Shown: one piece after another, positions 1 to 9,699 of the stretch
Layout: each line of letters begins with the position of its first letter
How positions within the stretch are numbered: position 1 is the first letter of the stretch
Source of the DNA: Pictodentalium vernedei
Taxonomy: Eukaryota; Mollusca; Scaphopoda; Dentaliida; Dentaliidae
DNA: 64,000 nucleotides
Direction: 5' to 3'
Assembly (NCBI GenBank): GCA_031216915.1
Contig: CM062289.1
Location: 62,565,741-62,629,740 of the forward strand
The notes under the pieces: model-generated
What the model was told of the DNA's origin: nothing
What the model saw: only the letters and a program-made list of their open reading frames with translations
The model's database searches: none
Made by a program: the position numbers and the translations under genes

Positions 1-1
1 G

Positions 2-268
2 GATTCTAAGGTGAAGAACTCTCTTAGAGTCGCTTCGGTCTCAGGAGAACTTCTCTTTGACGGCAAGCTTTCCGCTATTTATGATAAAATTACAAAGAAA
101 GCTAAGGATTCTCTGTTGTTCAAATCTGCTCCTAAGAAGTCGGATACAGCAGACACGAATAAGACCGGCACTTCTGGGTCTAATGCGCCCAAGAGAGGTT
201 CCTATAGAGGTTCCGGTGCGTCCTCTTGGTCTTATTCGAGAGACCGTCAGGATAGCGACTCTCGTTAG
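2..268 (+). CDS. Gag-like protein, C-terminal part
   Basis: The frame is open from the window edge and ends at a TAG at 266-268. The peptide (VKNSLRVASVSGELLFDGKL near its start) matches the C-terminal end of the gag ORF in copy B (9271-9699), so the true start lies upstream of the window. The tail is rich in Ser, Gly and Arg, as expected for a nucleic-acid-binding Gag tail. It overlaps the RT ORF, which is in another frame, from 57. The role as structural/nucleocapsid protein is inferred from position and from the Cys-rich gag start seen in copy B. Confidence 0.75.
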   Translation, partial: DSKVKNSLRVASVSGELLFDGKLSAIYDKITKKAKDSLLFKSAPKKSDTADTNKTGTSGSNAPKRGSYRGSGASSWSYSRDRQDSDSR

Positions 269-2372
269 GGACGTCCTTCAGGCCGGGACAATCGGTCGGA
301 CGCCCCGAGGTCGACGGGGCGAGGTGCGGGTCGTGGAAGACGTGGTTTCTCCTACCGCAGGCCTCGCAGGTCCAGGAGGTGATGGCTTAAACCTCTATCG
401 CGTTCCAGTTGGCGGAAGGTTGTCGAGCTTTTCACAAGAATGGGCGTCGATTACGGACGACCCTTGGGTGAGAGGAGTGACTTCGGAAGGTCTAAAGATA
501 TCCTTCAAACGAAAGCCTCCATTAACTCGAAGTCCAAAGTGGACTCATCTTCCGTCAAATCCGCAGAAAAGAGACGCTCTGTTATCAGAGGTGCAGTCTC
601 TTTTAATGAAGAATGCGGTAGAGGTCGTAGAAAACCAGGAATCTCCGGGATTCTACAGCCATCTGTTTCTGGTTCCGAAACCAGACGGCTCGTTCCGTCC
701 AGTCATAGATTTGAGCTGGATAAACAAGCTGATCGTCGCTCCGAAGTTTTATATGGAGTCGATTCGATCGGTCAGAGCGAGTATTCGGGTGAACGATTAT
801 GCAACGAGCATAGATCTCAAAGATGCGTACTTTCACGTCATGGTACATCCGACATTCCGAAAGTATCTACGCTTCGCAGTCCTAGGAGTGGTGTATCAAT
901 CCCGGGCGATGTGCTTCGGATTGAATCTAGCACCCTGGGCTTTCACTCGGGTAATGAACTCGGTAATGATCTACTTCCGAGCTCATTCATCTGCGGTAGC
1001 GTCGGCCTACCTGGACGACATTCTTCAGAGGTACGGCAACGAGTTAACGCTTCAGAACGATGTTCAGAATCTTCTTCTATTGCTCCGACGTCTCGGTTTT
1101 ATAGTAAACGAGGAGAAGTCGGATCTGGTGCCGTCCAAGTCATTCACTCATCTGGGAATGAGCTTCGAGACGCACAACAATCTTGTTCGTCTGCCGTTAA
1201 CCAGAGCGAAATTAGTCAGTTGTTACGCTCGCTATTGTCTGCACGCAGACAAAGTCACGGCGAGAGAATTTATGAGACTGATAGGTCTGTGCGGAGCCGC
1301 CGCAGATCACATTCCGATGGGGCGGTTACGCACACGTCCTCTTCAAATTTTCCTGACTCAGAATTGGAGTGTGAAAATTCATTCGCTCGATGTAGACGTT
1401 CTCTTGTCAGATCAAGTGAAACAAGAGATTCAGACTTGGGCAAACATTCAGTGGTTAACTCAAGGAGTTCCGCTGCAGTTGCCGGATCCGAGTTTTACCG
1501 TTATGACGGATGCCAGTCAAACAGGTTGGGGTGCATCATTAATCCCAACGGATTTGAGATGCCAGGGTCTTTGGGATCCGCAATTCCTGTGCAAGCACAT
1601 AAACATCAAGGAAATGATGTCAATTTGGCTTGCGTTACGTCACTGGATGGACATTATTCACGATGCTCATGTCCAAATCCTATCCGACAATACGACAGTA
1701 GTGGCGTATATACGGAATCAGGGAGGCACTCATTCAGTTCCGTTGTTCAATCTAACGGAATGAATCCTTCTGTTTGCGTTAGAACATCACGTTCTTCTTT
1801 CGGTCCGTCACATACCGGGTCGTCTGAATGTGCTAGCAGACTCCCTTTCACGAAAGGGTCGCTTGTTGCCGTCGGAGTGGACTCTCAACAAACAAGTATT
1901 CAATCAGATTTGCTACCAATGGGAACGGCCAATGATAGACTTATTTGCGACACATCTCAACAATCAGTTGCAGACGTATGTGTCTCCGTGTGCGGATCCA
2001 AGAGCATTTGCAGTAGACGCTCTGTCGATCCCTTGGGACGGAATGATAGGATATGCGTATCCTCCAGCGCCGTTAATTCAACAAGTATTGCTAAAGATAA
2101 AACAATCTCAATGCAAGATTCTGTTGGTAGCATCTCTGTCGCCACAGAGACCGTGGATAAATCTACTCAGGTGTCTGTTGTGGGACCTACCGCGGAAGCT
2201 TCCTCCACGGGAGGATCTTCTTTCGCAGGGGAAATCGCGCCAACTCCATCACAACCTGCAAGGTCTCAACCTTCACGTTTTTCCGTTGTGCGGTCCTTCT
2301 TGCATGGCAAGCACTTTACAGGACGAGCAGTGGACGCGATTTCTAACTGTAGGAGGACCTCCTCTTCGCTAA
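57..2372 (+). pseudogene. DIRS reverse transcriptase-RNase H (with post-RH domain), one internal stop
   Basis: Residue numbers are from the ATG at 57; the true start may differ because the RT domain begins only near residue 120. RT motifs: FRPVIDL (~213-219), motif A SIDLKDAYF (251-259), FGLNLAPWAF (287-296) and the catalytic YLDD (318-321). RNase H: TDAS (D485), NIKEM (E519), LSDN (D544) and LADSLSR at ~1830-1850. A TGA at 1761-1763 replaces the AGA codon seen at the same place in copy B; the frame then stays open to 2372. The segment after RNase H, with IDLFATH and YPPAPL motifs, sits where many DIRS elements carry a methyltransferase-like domain; that assignment is tentative. The ORF overlaps the YR ORF, a known DIRS trait. 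Apart from the TGA, all visible catalytic residues remain. Confidence 0.9.
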
Positions 2373-3328
2373 ACTATGCGGCTAAGTGGAAGGTTTTTCG
2401 TCGTTGGTGTAGGGATCATTCTGTAGATATATTCGATCCCTCTATACCAGACATTGCAAACTTTCTAGTATACTTGTTTGACGAAATCAAACTGCAGCCT
2501 GTTACTATAAAGGGTTATAGATCTATGTTATCTGATACCTATGCACATCATGATAGTTTACAAATTGGATCTAATGTCTCTTTATCTAAGTTGGTTAGAA
2601 ACTTTTCGATAAATAGACCCAGAACTCTTAGATTAATTCCTAAGTGGAATTTAGCTTGGGTTCTTCTTAAATTGAAGGAAAAGCCATTTGAACCTCTTGG
2701 GACAGTAGATTTCAAATTCTTATCTTATAAGACAGCTTTTTTCTTAGCTTTCTCTTCTGCTAGAAGAGTCAGTGAGCTTCATGCACTATCGGTGGATGAT
2801 TCTCATTATCGTAGTGTTGGGAACACTATCACCTTCACTACTAATGTGGGTTTTTTAGCTAAGAATCAGGCTCCTAATAAATATCCGGAACCTATTGTTA
2901 TTAAGGCTCTTCCGTCTTCAGACGGGCGTAGGCCTTTACTCTGTCCTGTTAGAGCATTACGTATCTATAAACAGAGATCTCAGTTTATCAGAAAGGGACG
3001 GAAACGTTTCTTTCTGTCTTTGATGCCTAATAGAAAGGATATTTCAGTCCATTCTATTGCTAGATGGATTCAGTTAACTATCCGTACTGCGTATGAAGAT
3101 TTATCTTCTTCTCAGCAGTCTGTGCTTAAGATTTCTGCTCATGAAGTAAGAGCTCTTTCTACTTCCTGGGCTTATGCTAATAGTGTTGCTATTACAGATT
3201 TAATGAAGGCTGCTTATTGGTCTCAGCCATCCACATTTACGAATTTTTATCTCAGAAATATTGAGTCCATTTCTGGAGACCTGCATTGTTTAGGTCCGTT
3301 ATCTGTTGCTCAGAATGTCGTCCACTAA
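440..3328 (+). CDS. DIRS tyrosine recombinase, intact ORF overlapping RT/RNase H
   Basis: Open for 962 codons. Only the C-terminal ~330 residues (about 2330-3328) look like the recombinase. That part has an N-terminal helical segment (AKWKVFRRWCRDH) and the catalytic set: Arg in SSARRVSEL (R775/776), the HxxR motif in ISAHEVRAL (H901, R904) and the nucleophile Tyr in TNFYLRNI (Y937). A Lys in the FLAKNQ region may be the beta-hairpin lysine. Upstream of ~2330 this frame lies entirely over RT/RNase H and is Ser/Arg-rich; whether that part is translated is unknown, and a downstream start is possible. The product would join circular element DNA to the genome. Copies C, D and E keep only ruined versions. 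Confidence 0.88.
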   Translation: MGVDYGRPLGERSDFGRSKDILQTKASINSKSKVDSSSVKSAEKRRSVIRGAVSFNEECGRGRRKPGISGILQPSVSGSETRRLVPSSHRFELDKQADRRSEVLYGVDSIGQSEYSGERLCNEHRSQRCVLSRHGTSDIPKVSTLRSPRSGVSIPGDVLRIESSTLGFHSGNELGNDLLPSSFICGSVGLPGRHSSEVRQRVNASERCSESSSIAPTSRFYSKRGEVGSGAVQVIHSSGNELRDAQQSCSSAVNQSEISQLLRSLLSARRQSHGERIYETDRSVRSRRRSHSDGAVTHTSSSNFPDSELECENSFARCRRSLVRSSETRDSDLGKHSVVNSRSSAAVAGSEFYRYDGCQSNRLGCIINPNGFEMPGSLGSAIPVQAHKHQGNDVNLACVTSLDGHYSRCSCPNPIRQYDSSGVYTESGRHSFSSVVQSNGMNPSVCVRTSRSSFGPSHTGSSECASRLPFTKGSLVAVGVDSQQTSIQSDLLPMGTANDRLICDTSQQSVADVCVSVCGSKSICSRRSVDPLGRNDRICVSSSAVNSTSIAKDKTISMQDSVGSISVATETVDKSTQVSVVGPTAEASSTGGSSFAGEIAPTPSQPARSQPSRFSVVRSFLHGKHFTGRAVDAISNCRRTSSSLNYAAKWKVFRRWCRDHSVDIFDPSIPDIANFLVYLFDEIKLQPVTIKGYRSMLSDTYAHHDSLQIGSNVSLSKLVRNFSINRPRTLRLIPKWNLAWVLLKLKEKPFEPLGTVDFKFLSYKTAFFLAFSSARRVSELHALSVDDSHYRSVGNTITFTTNVGFLAKNQAPNKYPEPIVIKALPSSDGRRPLLCPVRALRIYKQRSQFIRKGRKRFFLSLMPNRKDISVHSIARWIQLTIRTAYEDLSSSQQSVLKISAHEVRALSTSWAYANSVAITDLMKAAYWSQPSTFTNFYLRNIESISGDLHCLGPLSVAQNVVH

Positions 3329-3406
3329 ACAGTTGCAACTATAGTTATGCAGGCTTTCTGTTCCGGCAGTGACTCCGTCCGGCTGCCCTCTTCGCTCTAG
3401 GCTATT

Positions 3407-3457
3407 TGACCCAGGGGAAGGGGGGGGGGGGGGGGGGGCGGGTGTTCCCTTAGGTCA
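3407..3457 (+). promoter_or_regulatory. Poly-G-loop hairpin downstream of YR
   Basis: A 19-base G run (3420-3438) lies between TGACCCAGGG and CCCTTAGGTCA, which can pair. The same layout occurs at 14321-14368, 21322-21372, 42553-42606 and 59359-59408 in the other copies, though the stem is poor in B. It lies ~80 bases after the recombinase stop and before the ICR. Function unknown; G-quadruplex formation is possible. Confidence 0.5.
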
Positions 3458-3782
3458 CCTGCTTTATAGTGAAAAGCAAGGGAATGCCTCCTCCAAGTCA
3501 GTATTTCTGAGTCGCTTCCGGGATGGTTTTAAAGTGTAATATTAATGTTTAAATTCATTCATGTCTTATTTTTAAAGTGTAGCTCGGTGTGAAGCATTTG
3601 TATATGTCAAGTGTCAAACGGGCTTTAATATACAATACTCGGACACTTTTAAATGACTATAAAGAGTCTCAATTCTCTGGACTACTTTATTTATTGGCTT
3701 GCTTTAAAAATAATTAGTATAAGGGTTATACTGGATGTTAATAGAGAACATGAATGTTATTGTGCTCAATTATTAAGGGTAG

Positions 3783-3820
3783 TGTATCTTTCTAATTTAA
3801 TATTAAATAAGAAAGATACA
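3783..3820 (+). promoter_or_regulatory. Conserved AT-rich hairpin (TGTATCTTTCT stem)
   Basis: TGTATCTTTCT pairs with AGAAAGATACA around a short AT loop. The structure is also present at 14694-14729, 21685-21721, 42922-42954 (shortened by a 4-base deletion) and 59721-59756. It may be a 3'-end or terminator-like signal; this is not demonstrated. Confidence 0.45.
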
Positions 3821-3930
3821 TGTAAAGCCTAATACTCCTTTTCTCCTTAAGGGGTTACCTCTTTACTATATAGTTGAGCTTATTGGATTTTCCTCTATGT
3901 CCTAGGCCCTCCAGCCTGTTTACTATTCAG

Positions 3931-4016
3931 CTAAGTCTGGGTCGTTGGTACAGTATAAAAATGTTAAAAAATTTATAGTAATTTATATATTTTTTATACT
4001 TACCAATGACCCAGAC
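3931..4016 (+). repeat. Internal complementary region (ICR) of copy A
   Basis: The 86-bp segment starts with the complement of the left end (GTCTGGGTC.TTGGTACAG) and runs without a gap into the complement of the right end (GTTAAAAAAT... to TACCAATGACCCAGAC). It therefore equals the junction formed when the element ends are joined. Two inverted arms (GTCTGGGTCATTGGTA type) flank a 50-bp AT-rich core, a layout like a recombinase site. One arm base is changed in copy A (GTCG for GTCA). Confidence 0.85.
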
Positions 4017-4090
4017 GGGGATGGCCCTCCCTGGAGTTGGGAACTCTTGCCTCCCCGCTGAGTACATAGCGCTGACCAGGCACTGCCAGT

Positions 4091-4281
4091 AAGAATGATA
4101 ATTGGTGCCAATTTCGGGATGTCTGCGTCACTGCGCATGCGCAGTAGAGGCGTAGTATGGAGGTCCTTTAGGACATGATTTCTTTTTGTTTTGGATGCAA
4201 ATTTTGGGGATTGGGGGGCAAAATTTGTGTTTGGCTCTGGTTTTGTTAGAGTTAGCACCAGCTAAGTCTGGGTCATTGGTA
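4091..4281. repeat. Right inverted terminal repeat of copy A
   Basis: Matches the ~190-bp ITR of the other copies in inverse complement. It contains the ACTGCGCATGCGCAGT palindrome and ends GTCTGGGTCATTGGTA. The matching left ITR lies outside the window. Confidence 0.85.
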
Positions 4282-4319
4282 AGTATAAAAAATATATAAA
4301 TTACTATAAATTTTTTAAC

Positions 4320-4700
4320 GTTTCTAAACTACACCCATCAAGAAAATTTGGAAAATAATTAAAAAAATTAAAGGAAAAGAAATAAAATCAACTGTACAAC
4401 ACCTGGAAGATAACAACACATTGATTGCATCAAAAAAACAAATATCAGACAAATTGGCCTCAACTTTTTCAAAACATTCATCGTTTGAAAATTGTAATCT
4501 GGATTTCATTAAGATTAATTAAAAAGCAACAGGAAAAACAAAAGATCAAATTTGCCTCGGAAAATTTAGAGGATTGCAATGAACCTTTCTCTGTGGAAGA
4601 GTTTAAATAACTTCACAAAAAGCAAAATATACTGCCGCTGGACCCGATGAAATACATTATCAAATTTTTAAACATCTGCCAAATCATGTCTTGAAAACCA
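4320..4700 (+). pseudogene. Jockey-like LINE reverse-transcriptase scrap
   Basis: Around 4560-4695 a frame-shifted translation reads NEPFSVEEFK, then a GPDEIHYQIFKHL-like stretch. These match the region just upstream of the RT domain in Jockey-type non-LTR retrotransposons (FSMEEL...APGPDGIHY). There is a stop after EEFK and at least one frameshift. No intact domain remains. The first ~200 bp after the copy A terminus show nothing recognisable. Confidence 0.55.
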
Positions 4701-4885
4701 CGAGAAACGGTATGTATGACATAATGTGTTCCGATTCCGTATCATATAGATGACTCATTCTGAATCCGTATCATATAGACTACTCGTTTCCGGGAACGCA
4801 ACGGGCTATCATAACAGGCACATTAATACATTCTATGTGCATTTCAGTTATCGACTCAGCTGATCGCTTCCAAAACAAAACAAAA
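4700..4885 (-). repeat. Dispersed repeat, inverse copy of 45905-46085
   Basis: The segment carries the reverse complement of 45905-46085: the stretches CGATCAGCTGAGTC, CATAGAATGTATT and GATACGGAATC are shared. Family unknown. Confidence 0.6.
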
Positions 4886-4919
4886 TTCCTTACAATTAGC
4901 GACAGATCTATTAATAGCC

Positions 4920-4975
4920 AATGCCCCCCCCCCCCGCTCTCCCCCCCTCCCCCCCCAACACACACACACACATAA
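4920..4975. repeat. Poly-C and CA microsatellite
   Basis: Runs of C broken by GCTCT and CTCC, followed by (CA)n. Reading frames across it are artefacts. The rest of 4885-5147 shows nothing recognisable. Confidence 0.85.
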
Positions 4976-5159
4976 TAAATAGAAACTGCACAATTAAATA
5001 TTACACACTTGTAAATTCAAGCGTATCGTCACAGGAAGTGACATTGAGAGTCAATAATTTTTCAGCGCACGCAACTTGGAAAATTTACGGTGACTACGTT
5101 ATGCATTGTTTGTTAAAATCCACAACAATATTGTTCCACAAATGTGTATTTTTATACTG

Positions 5160-5342
5160 TAACCAATGACCCAGACTTAGCTGGTGCTAACTCTTAAATA
5201 TTCAGGGCCAAACACAAATTTTGCCCCCCAAAATTTGCATCCAAATAAAAAAACTGATGTCCTATATGGTCCTCCATACTTTTGCCTACTGCACATGCAC
5301 AGTGTCAGGGAAGTACCAAAATTGGCGCAAAGCCTCATTCTT
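5160..5342. repeat. Left ITR of copy B
   Basis: Inverse complement of 15001-15192. Variants specific to copy B appear in both ends, for example ATATGGTCCTCCATACTTTT here and its complement on the right. An extra A in TGTAACCAATG is mirrored in this copy's ICR (CATTGGTTACAG). Confidence 0.85.
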
Positions 5343-5512
5343 TGTTTGGCCCTTCTGTCAGTAACATCTCACTGACTTCTGTGCTTATATATCTCAGTTA
5401 AAATGATGCCAGACACAATATCATGATGGAAATGGTGGATCCAAGGATGCAGTAAGAGGATGAGAGGAAGAAACAGTGGTTGGATGTTTTCAGGGCTGTA
5501 ACTTATAATTTT

Positions 5513-6990
5513 TAGCATAACTTTGGCGAAGCCAAATTTGAGGTATTGTCATGGCCCATCTGTTCGTCTGTCCATCCCTCGCGCCATACACACGGCTCGG
5601 GCTAGAGGCTGTATTTATGATGAACCGATCTTTACGATACTTCTTGGGTACCTTTGTTATCACAGTGAGACGAGAACAAGTGTTTTTGGGTCCGGTCTGA
5701 AATTCAAGATGGCTGCTGGCAGCCATTTTGTACAAAAGTAGGCGCAATCAGATTTTTTGTGCAGAACTTTCATATGAAAGCTCTGATTTGAATAATTTTT
5801 TGAATGAATGTTTAGTACCATGGGATACATCACTTACACAGGTTTTTTTTCTCGTGCATAAATTATGCAAATTAGACTAACTTTGATTTATTTAGTATTA
5901 CTTTCAGCACTGTAAATGCAAATGCCAATATGGCTTGGGCTAGAGGCCATATTTATGAACCGATCTTTATGAAACTTCTTGGGTACCTTTGTTATCATGT
6001 GGGACAAGAATGAGTGTTTTGGGGTCCGGTCTGAAATTCAAGATGGCCACTGGCAGCCATTTTGTACAAAATTAGGTGCAATCAGATTTTTGCGCAGAAC
6101 TTCCATATGAAAGCGCTGATTTGAATAATTTTTTGTGTGAATGTTTAGTACTATAGGATACATCACATATAATACGGGTTTTTTTCTTGTGCATAAATTA
6201 TGCCAATTAGACTAACTTTGATATATTTAATGTTACTTTCAGCACCGTAACTGCAAATGCCAATACGGCTCGGGCTAGAGGCCGTATTTATGAACTGATC
6301 TTTACGAAACTTCTTGGGTACCTTTGTTATCACCGTGGGACGAGAACGAGTGGTTTTGAGTGTGGTCCGAAATTCAAGATGGCCACCACCAGCCATTTTG
6401 TACTTTATTCTGTGCAATCAGTTTTTTGGAGAGAACTTCTGTATGAAAGTTCTGATTTGAATAAATTTTTGTATGAATGTTTAGTAATATGGAATACATC
6501 ACATATAGTACAGGTTTTTTTCTCGTGCAGAAATTATGCAAATTAGATGAACTTTGATTTGTTCAGTGCTACTTATACACAGTAAGTGCACATGTCAATA
6601 CGACTCGGGCTAGAGTCTGTATTTTTGAACTGATCTTCATGAAACTTCTTAGGGTACCTTTGTTGTCACTTTGTGACAGGAACAAGTGTTTTTGGGTGCC
6701 TTTGTTATCACTGTGCTATGAGAACAAATATTTTTGGGTTCAGTCAGACCCACTCTGGGACTCAAAGATTTCTTTTCTAATTTAGCATCTAACTGTCACC
6801 CCACTTTTACAATACTTTACCTATATATTTGTTACAGGCTACGGTCAGCATTTATGTACAGACTGTTCCAATACTTTACATGTACCTTTGTTATCAGGTC
6901 ATTACCTAGATGTTTGTCATTGCTGTGTCACATACTATACATGTACATGTCTTAAACAAGTTGAGCTACAGTGTCATTGACACTTTCATT
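5513..6990 (+). mobile_element. HINE/Helentron-like element 1, inserted in the copy B leader
   Basis: Starts TAGCATAACTTTGGCG with a short inverted repeat (CTTTGGCGAAGCCAAA), then a CTGTTCGTCTGTCC stretch, then about 3.5 tandem units of ~335 bp marked by 'ggctcgggctagag'. It ends with the subterminal CAAGTTGAGCT, complementary to the family 5' end AGCTTAACTTG, and the hairpin AGTGTCATTGACACT followed by TTCATT. Subterminal inverted repeats, internal tandem repeats and a 3' hairpin are the known plan of Helentron-associated interspersed elements. No coding capacity. Flanked on both sides by T-rich copy B leader. Confidence 0.65.
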
Positions 6991-7674
6991 ATTATAAATT
7001 ATTTCATGTTCCCTAATTTCGGGACATGGGCCTGATGTTTTCATTCTTGCTATGAAATCTTCACTGTTTGTTAAGTGTTTCCTCCCTCTCCTTCCTTGAA
7101 ACCCCCCTAGTTAATCTCCCATGCTTTTGGAACATTTTTTTAAATTTTTTTCTTGAAAATTTCTTGGGAGTTTAACTTGGTTACAGAATGTTTATTCTGT
7201 TATCCCCATGGTTACTTCCTCACTCTTGGGGTGTTAGGCGTTTTTGGTCATGCATCTACTATCTGATGTATTGCAGTTTCTTCTGAGGAAGATTCTGCTT
7301 TACATCGGATAGTTTTAAGAATCTGTTACTGACTTCGGGCCATGTTTTTCAGTGCCTGGAATCTTGTTTCTGGTTTTTATAGACTTTTGTTTACGTTGAC
7401 AACGGTTACTTTCCTTTAGTAATTCCTTGTCATCTGTTAGGTTAGATATGTAGTCAGATACATTTGTATACTCCGTAAGTGTAACATTAATTTTTTAGTT
7501 TGTTTAAAAAATTTTGTTCACACTTAGGTTTTTTTGGGATCCATTTGGGCTCATCGTTCCCTTTGGGAACTTGGGCTCATGTCAAAATCTTTTGAAATTT
7601 TTTTTTTTTATGAATTATTTTTCTAAATTTTGTTATGGATTGTATTATTATGATGTATCTTTGTAATATTGAGG
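6991..7674 (+). other. Copy B 5' leader
   Basis: Non-coding leader between the HINE-like insertion and the Gag-start structure. It is alignable with the leaders of C, D and E (shared 'cccatgcttttgg' and 'tttcttgggagttt'). It contains a long-range hairpin at 7258-7313 whose arms ACTATCTGATG and CATCGGATAGT correspond to ACCATCTGATG/CATCAGATGGT in copy E. Confidence 0.6.
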
Positions 7675-7807
7675 GTTAGTGCGAGTACTACAGCTTAATA
7701 ATATTCTTATAATTATGAAAGAATTTTGTTCAAATTGTAAATCGAGGAAGTCTTCCTCGGATTCTCATGCTCATTGTATTTGCTGTAGTCATTGTACTCG
7801 CACTAAC
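7675..7807 (+). promoter_or_regulatory. Structured region enclosing the gag start (14-bp outer stem)
   Basis: GTTAGTGCGAGTAC (7675-7688) is a perfect inverse complement of 7794-7807. Inside lie a second arm pair (CTACAGC/GCTGTAG), the gag ATG (7715) and a short palindrome CGAGGAAGTCTTCCTCG (7743-7759). The outer stem and the inner palindrome recur in C (16279-16402), D and E even though the gag start codon is lost there. A packaging, priming or translational control signal is possible; function is unproven. Confidence 0.6.
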
Positions 7808-9699
7808 TCTTGTTCAGTTTGTGCCAATTAAGAACAAACATTGGAGACGTGTGTCACAGTACTTTGTTAGTGGTGAGAGATCGATGCCTGTTCTCTCACC
7901 ACAAGGTCACTCTATTTTTGCAGTTTCTTTTTCAGAGGAACAAGAACATGGTGATGTTTCCGTGATGTCGTCTGGAAGTGTGCTGCCGCCGTCGCAAATT
8001 AATGAAGAGTTAGCAGCAAAAGTGCTCAATGAAATTAGACAAGTGCCTAGGTCCCAAAAGGGATTTACGGCCTTGTCGCCAGCTAGCTCGACCGACGGAT
8101 GTATCACTCAGCATATGGGTGGTGAGGCGCCAGGTAAGTCTGTTGCGGTCCAGGAGAGGAAAAAGGGTGTTGCGAGCACTATAATCTCGGATCAGGCACA
8201 CCCTGCGACGACGGAATGGAGGACAGAACAGATGAAGCCAGTCAGTTCTGTAGTAAGCTCATTCAGGTCATACTGGACCGTGAACGAGAGAGGTCCCTCT
8301 CTCTTACAATAGGATCTGGGGCCGGATGTTGTTGTTCAAAACGTTCGTCAGTTGGAGCATACGTCCACACCTCGTGTTCGGGATGCTCCGTCTTATAGAC
8401 AGCCGGCATCGGCTAGTCTATCGGCTTCCTCTTCAACATATCAGCACACATGACTGCACCTTCGGTTTGTGACCTCAGATATCCAGCCTGCTTCGCCGAT
8501 AAACGATTCCATGTCATCTAGGTCACGCCGTCCAGTAGCCAGGGACACGAGGCCTCAACAGTTGGGATGTTCGCATAAAAGGATTATGTCGGACACATCA
8601 TCCCAGGAGCTTCCAGCGGCTAAGCAACAGAGGACCGCAGCTCCACAGGCCTCCGTGATGGACTTGCTGTCACAGCTCATCCCAGCAACCTACGGAACAT
8701 CCTTCAACAGTTTCTGATCAGGAACTGTCGGATGAAGCTGGGTCGATTCGTTCTTATGCAAGGTCAGGCGGGATGACCGAGATTCTCATCTGGTCCAGTC
8801 GGATGGTGAAAGGGAAATTATGGAGCTGGATTTTTCCCTTTTGGAACAACATAAGGTGGCAATGGAGTTTATCCGTCAACACTTTCCAGACGTTGTTCCG
8901 TCGGACCAGGTTGCTGCGACAAAGGATAAGAGACTGATAGCGTCATTGGAAACTGACTTTTTTGGTCGGATTAAGGAAGATGTTCCTGATTATCCGGTCC
9001 AGTCCAGCAATGTCTCGCGGACGTTTGACTTGCTTAATGACGCTATTTTTAATTGAGCCTCAAAGACAGGCAAGAACAGTTTCTTATCATCACATGCTCT
9101 GGATCTGCCATTCATCAATAGTAGGAATAGATTTGCAACGGCAGTACAGGGCATACCGAGAGTTCCACTACGTTTAGACGATCAGGCTGAGGACTTAGAT
9201 TTGTCCCTGCCTTCTTCTTTTTCTATTCTCCCTAGCACTATGGAGACAACGATTTCGTCTAATAGACGCCTTGTCATACGCAGATCACCTTACCAGAGCG
9301 TTAGCACAACATCTCGACGGAAAAGAATTTGAGGACATTCGCTCCTCCTTAAGAGTTCTTTCTAGGGCTATTGCATTCTCCACATATAACTCCGCCCTAT
9401 CAGTGGCTAATTTGGAGTTGGTTAGACGTGATGCGGCCCTGGCTTCATCCACTATAGTGGATTCAAAGGTGGAAAACTCTCTTCGAGTCGCTCCAGTTTC
9501 CGGGGATTTTCTCTTTGATGGTAAGCTTTCTTTAATCTATGACCAGATTACCAAGAAAGCTTCAGATTCTCTGCTTTTTAAGTCTGTTTCTAAAAGACCT
9601 GACTCAGCAGAAAAGAGTGAAGCAGGAGCTTCAGGACGTGGTTCTGGCCGAGACAACCGGTCAGATGCCCCTAGGTCGACAGGACGAGGCGCTGAATAA
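7715..9699 (+). pseudogene. DIRS Gag, frameshifted
   Basis: Starts MKEFCSNCKSRKS and continues with a Cys/His-rich module (CxxC, SHAHC, CCSHC, CxxC) ending at a TAA at 7829-7831. This resembles the zinc-binding start of DIRS-type Gag proteins. Coding-like sequence then continues in another frame (about 7830-8310, 8469-8717, 8820-9056) and a third frame (9271-9699, with LRVLSRAIAFSTYNSALSVA and the Ser/Gly/Arg tail). At least two frameshifts and several stops break it. Present once here, whereas C, D and E carry most of it twice. The last part aligns with 2-268 of copy A. Confidence 0.75.

Larger units (their letters stand above)
1..4319 (+). mobile_element. DIRS retrotransposon copy A, 5' end outside window
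   Basis: Right-hand 4.3 kb of a DIRS-group retrotransposon. In order it contains the end of Gag, an RT/RNase H ORF, an overlapping tyrosine recombinase (YR) ORF, a poly-G hairpin, an 86-bp ICR and the right ITR. The right terminus ends ...TTTTTTAAC at 4319, the same ending as copies C, D and E. DIRS elements are known to integrate circular DNA with a tyrosine recombinase instead of an integrase. This copy has the best coding integrity of the five, so it or a close relative is a candidate source of enzymes for the defective copies. Confidence 0.93.

Noticed and set aside
1..3328. LTR retrotransposon or virus-like pol gene
   Set aside because: No integrase, no protease and no LTRs; a tyrosine recombinase, ITRs and an ICR identify the DIRS group.
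1..4319. Ngaro-type element
   Set aside because: Ngaro elements have split direct repeats; these copies have inverted terminal repeats and an internal complementary region.
4921..5169. Proline-rich ORF
   Set aside because: It reads through a poly-C microsatellite and into the left end of copy B.
7767..8312. ORF starting with a hydrophobic segment (MLIVFAVVIVLALTLV) as a membrane protein
   Set aside because: The hydrophobic start is an out-of-frame reading of the Cys-rich gag beginning; downstream it becomes frameshifted Gag.
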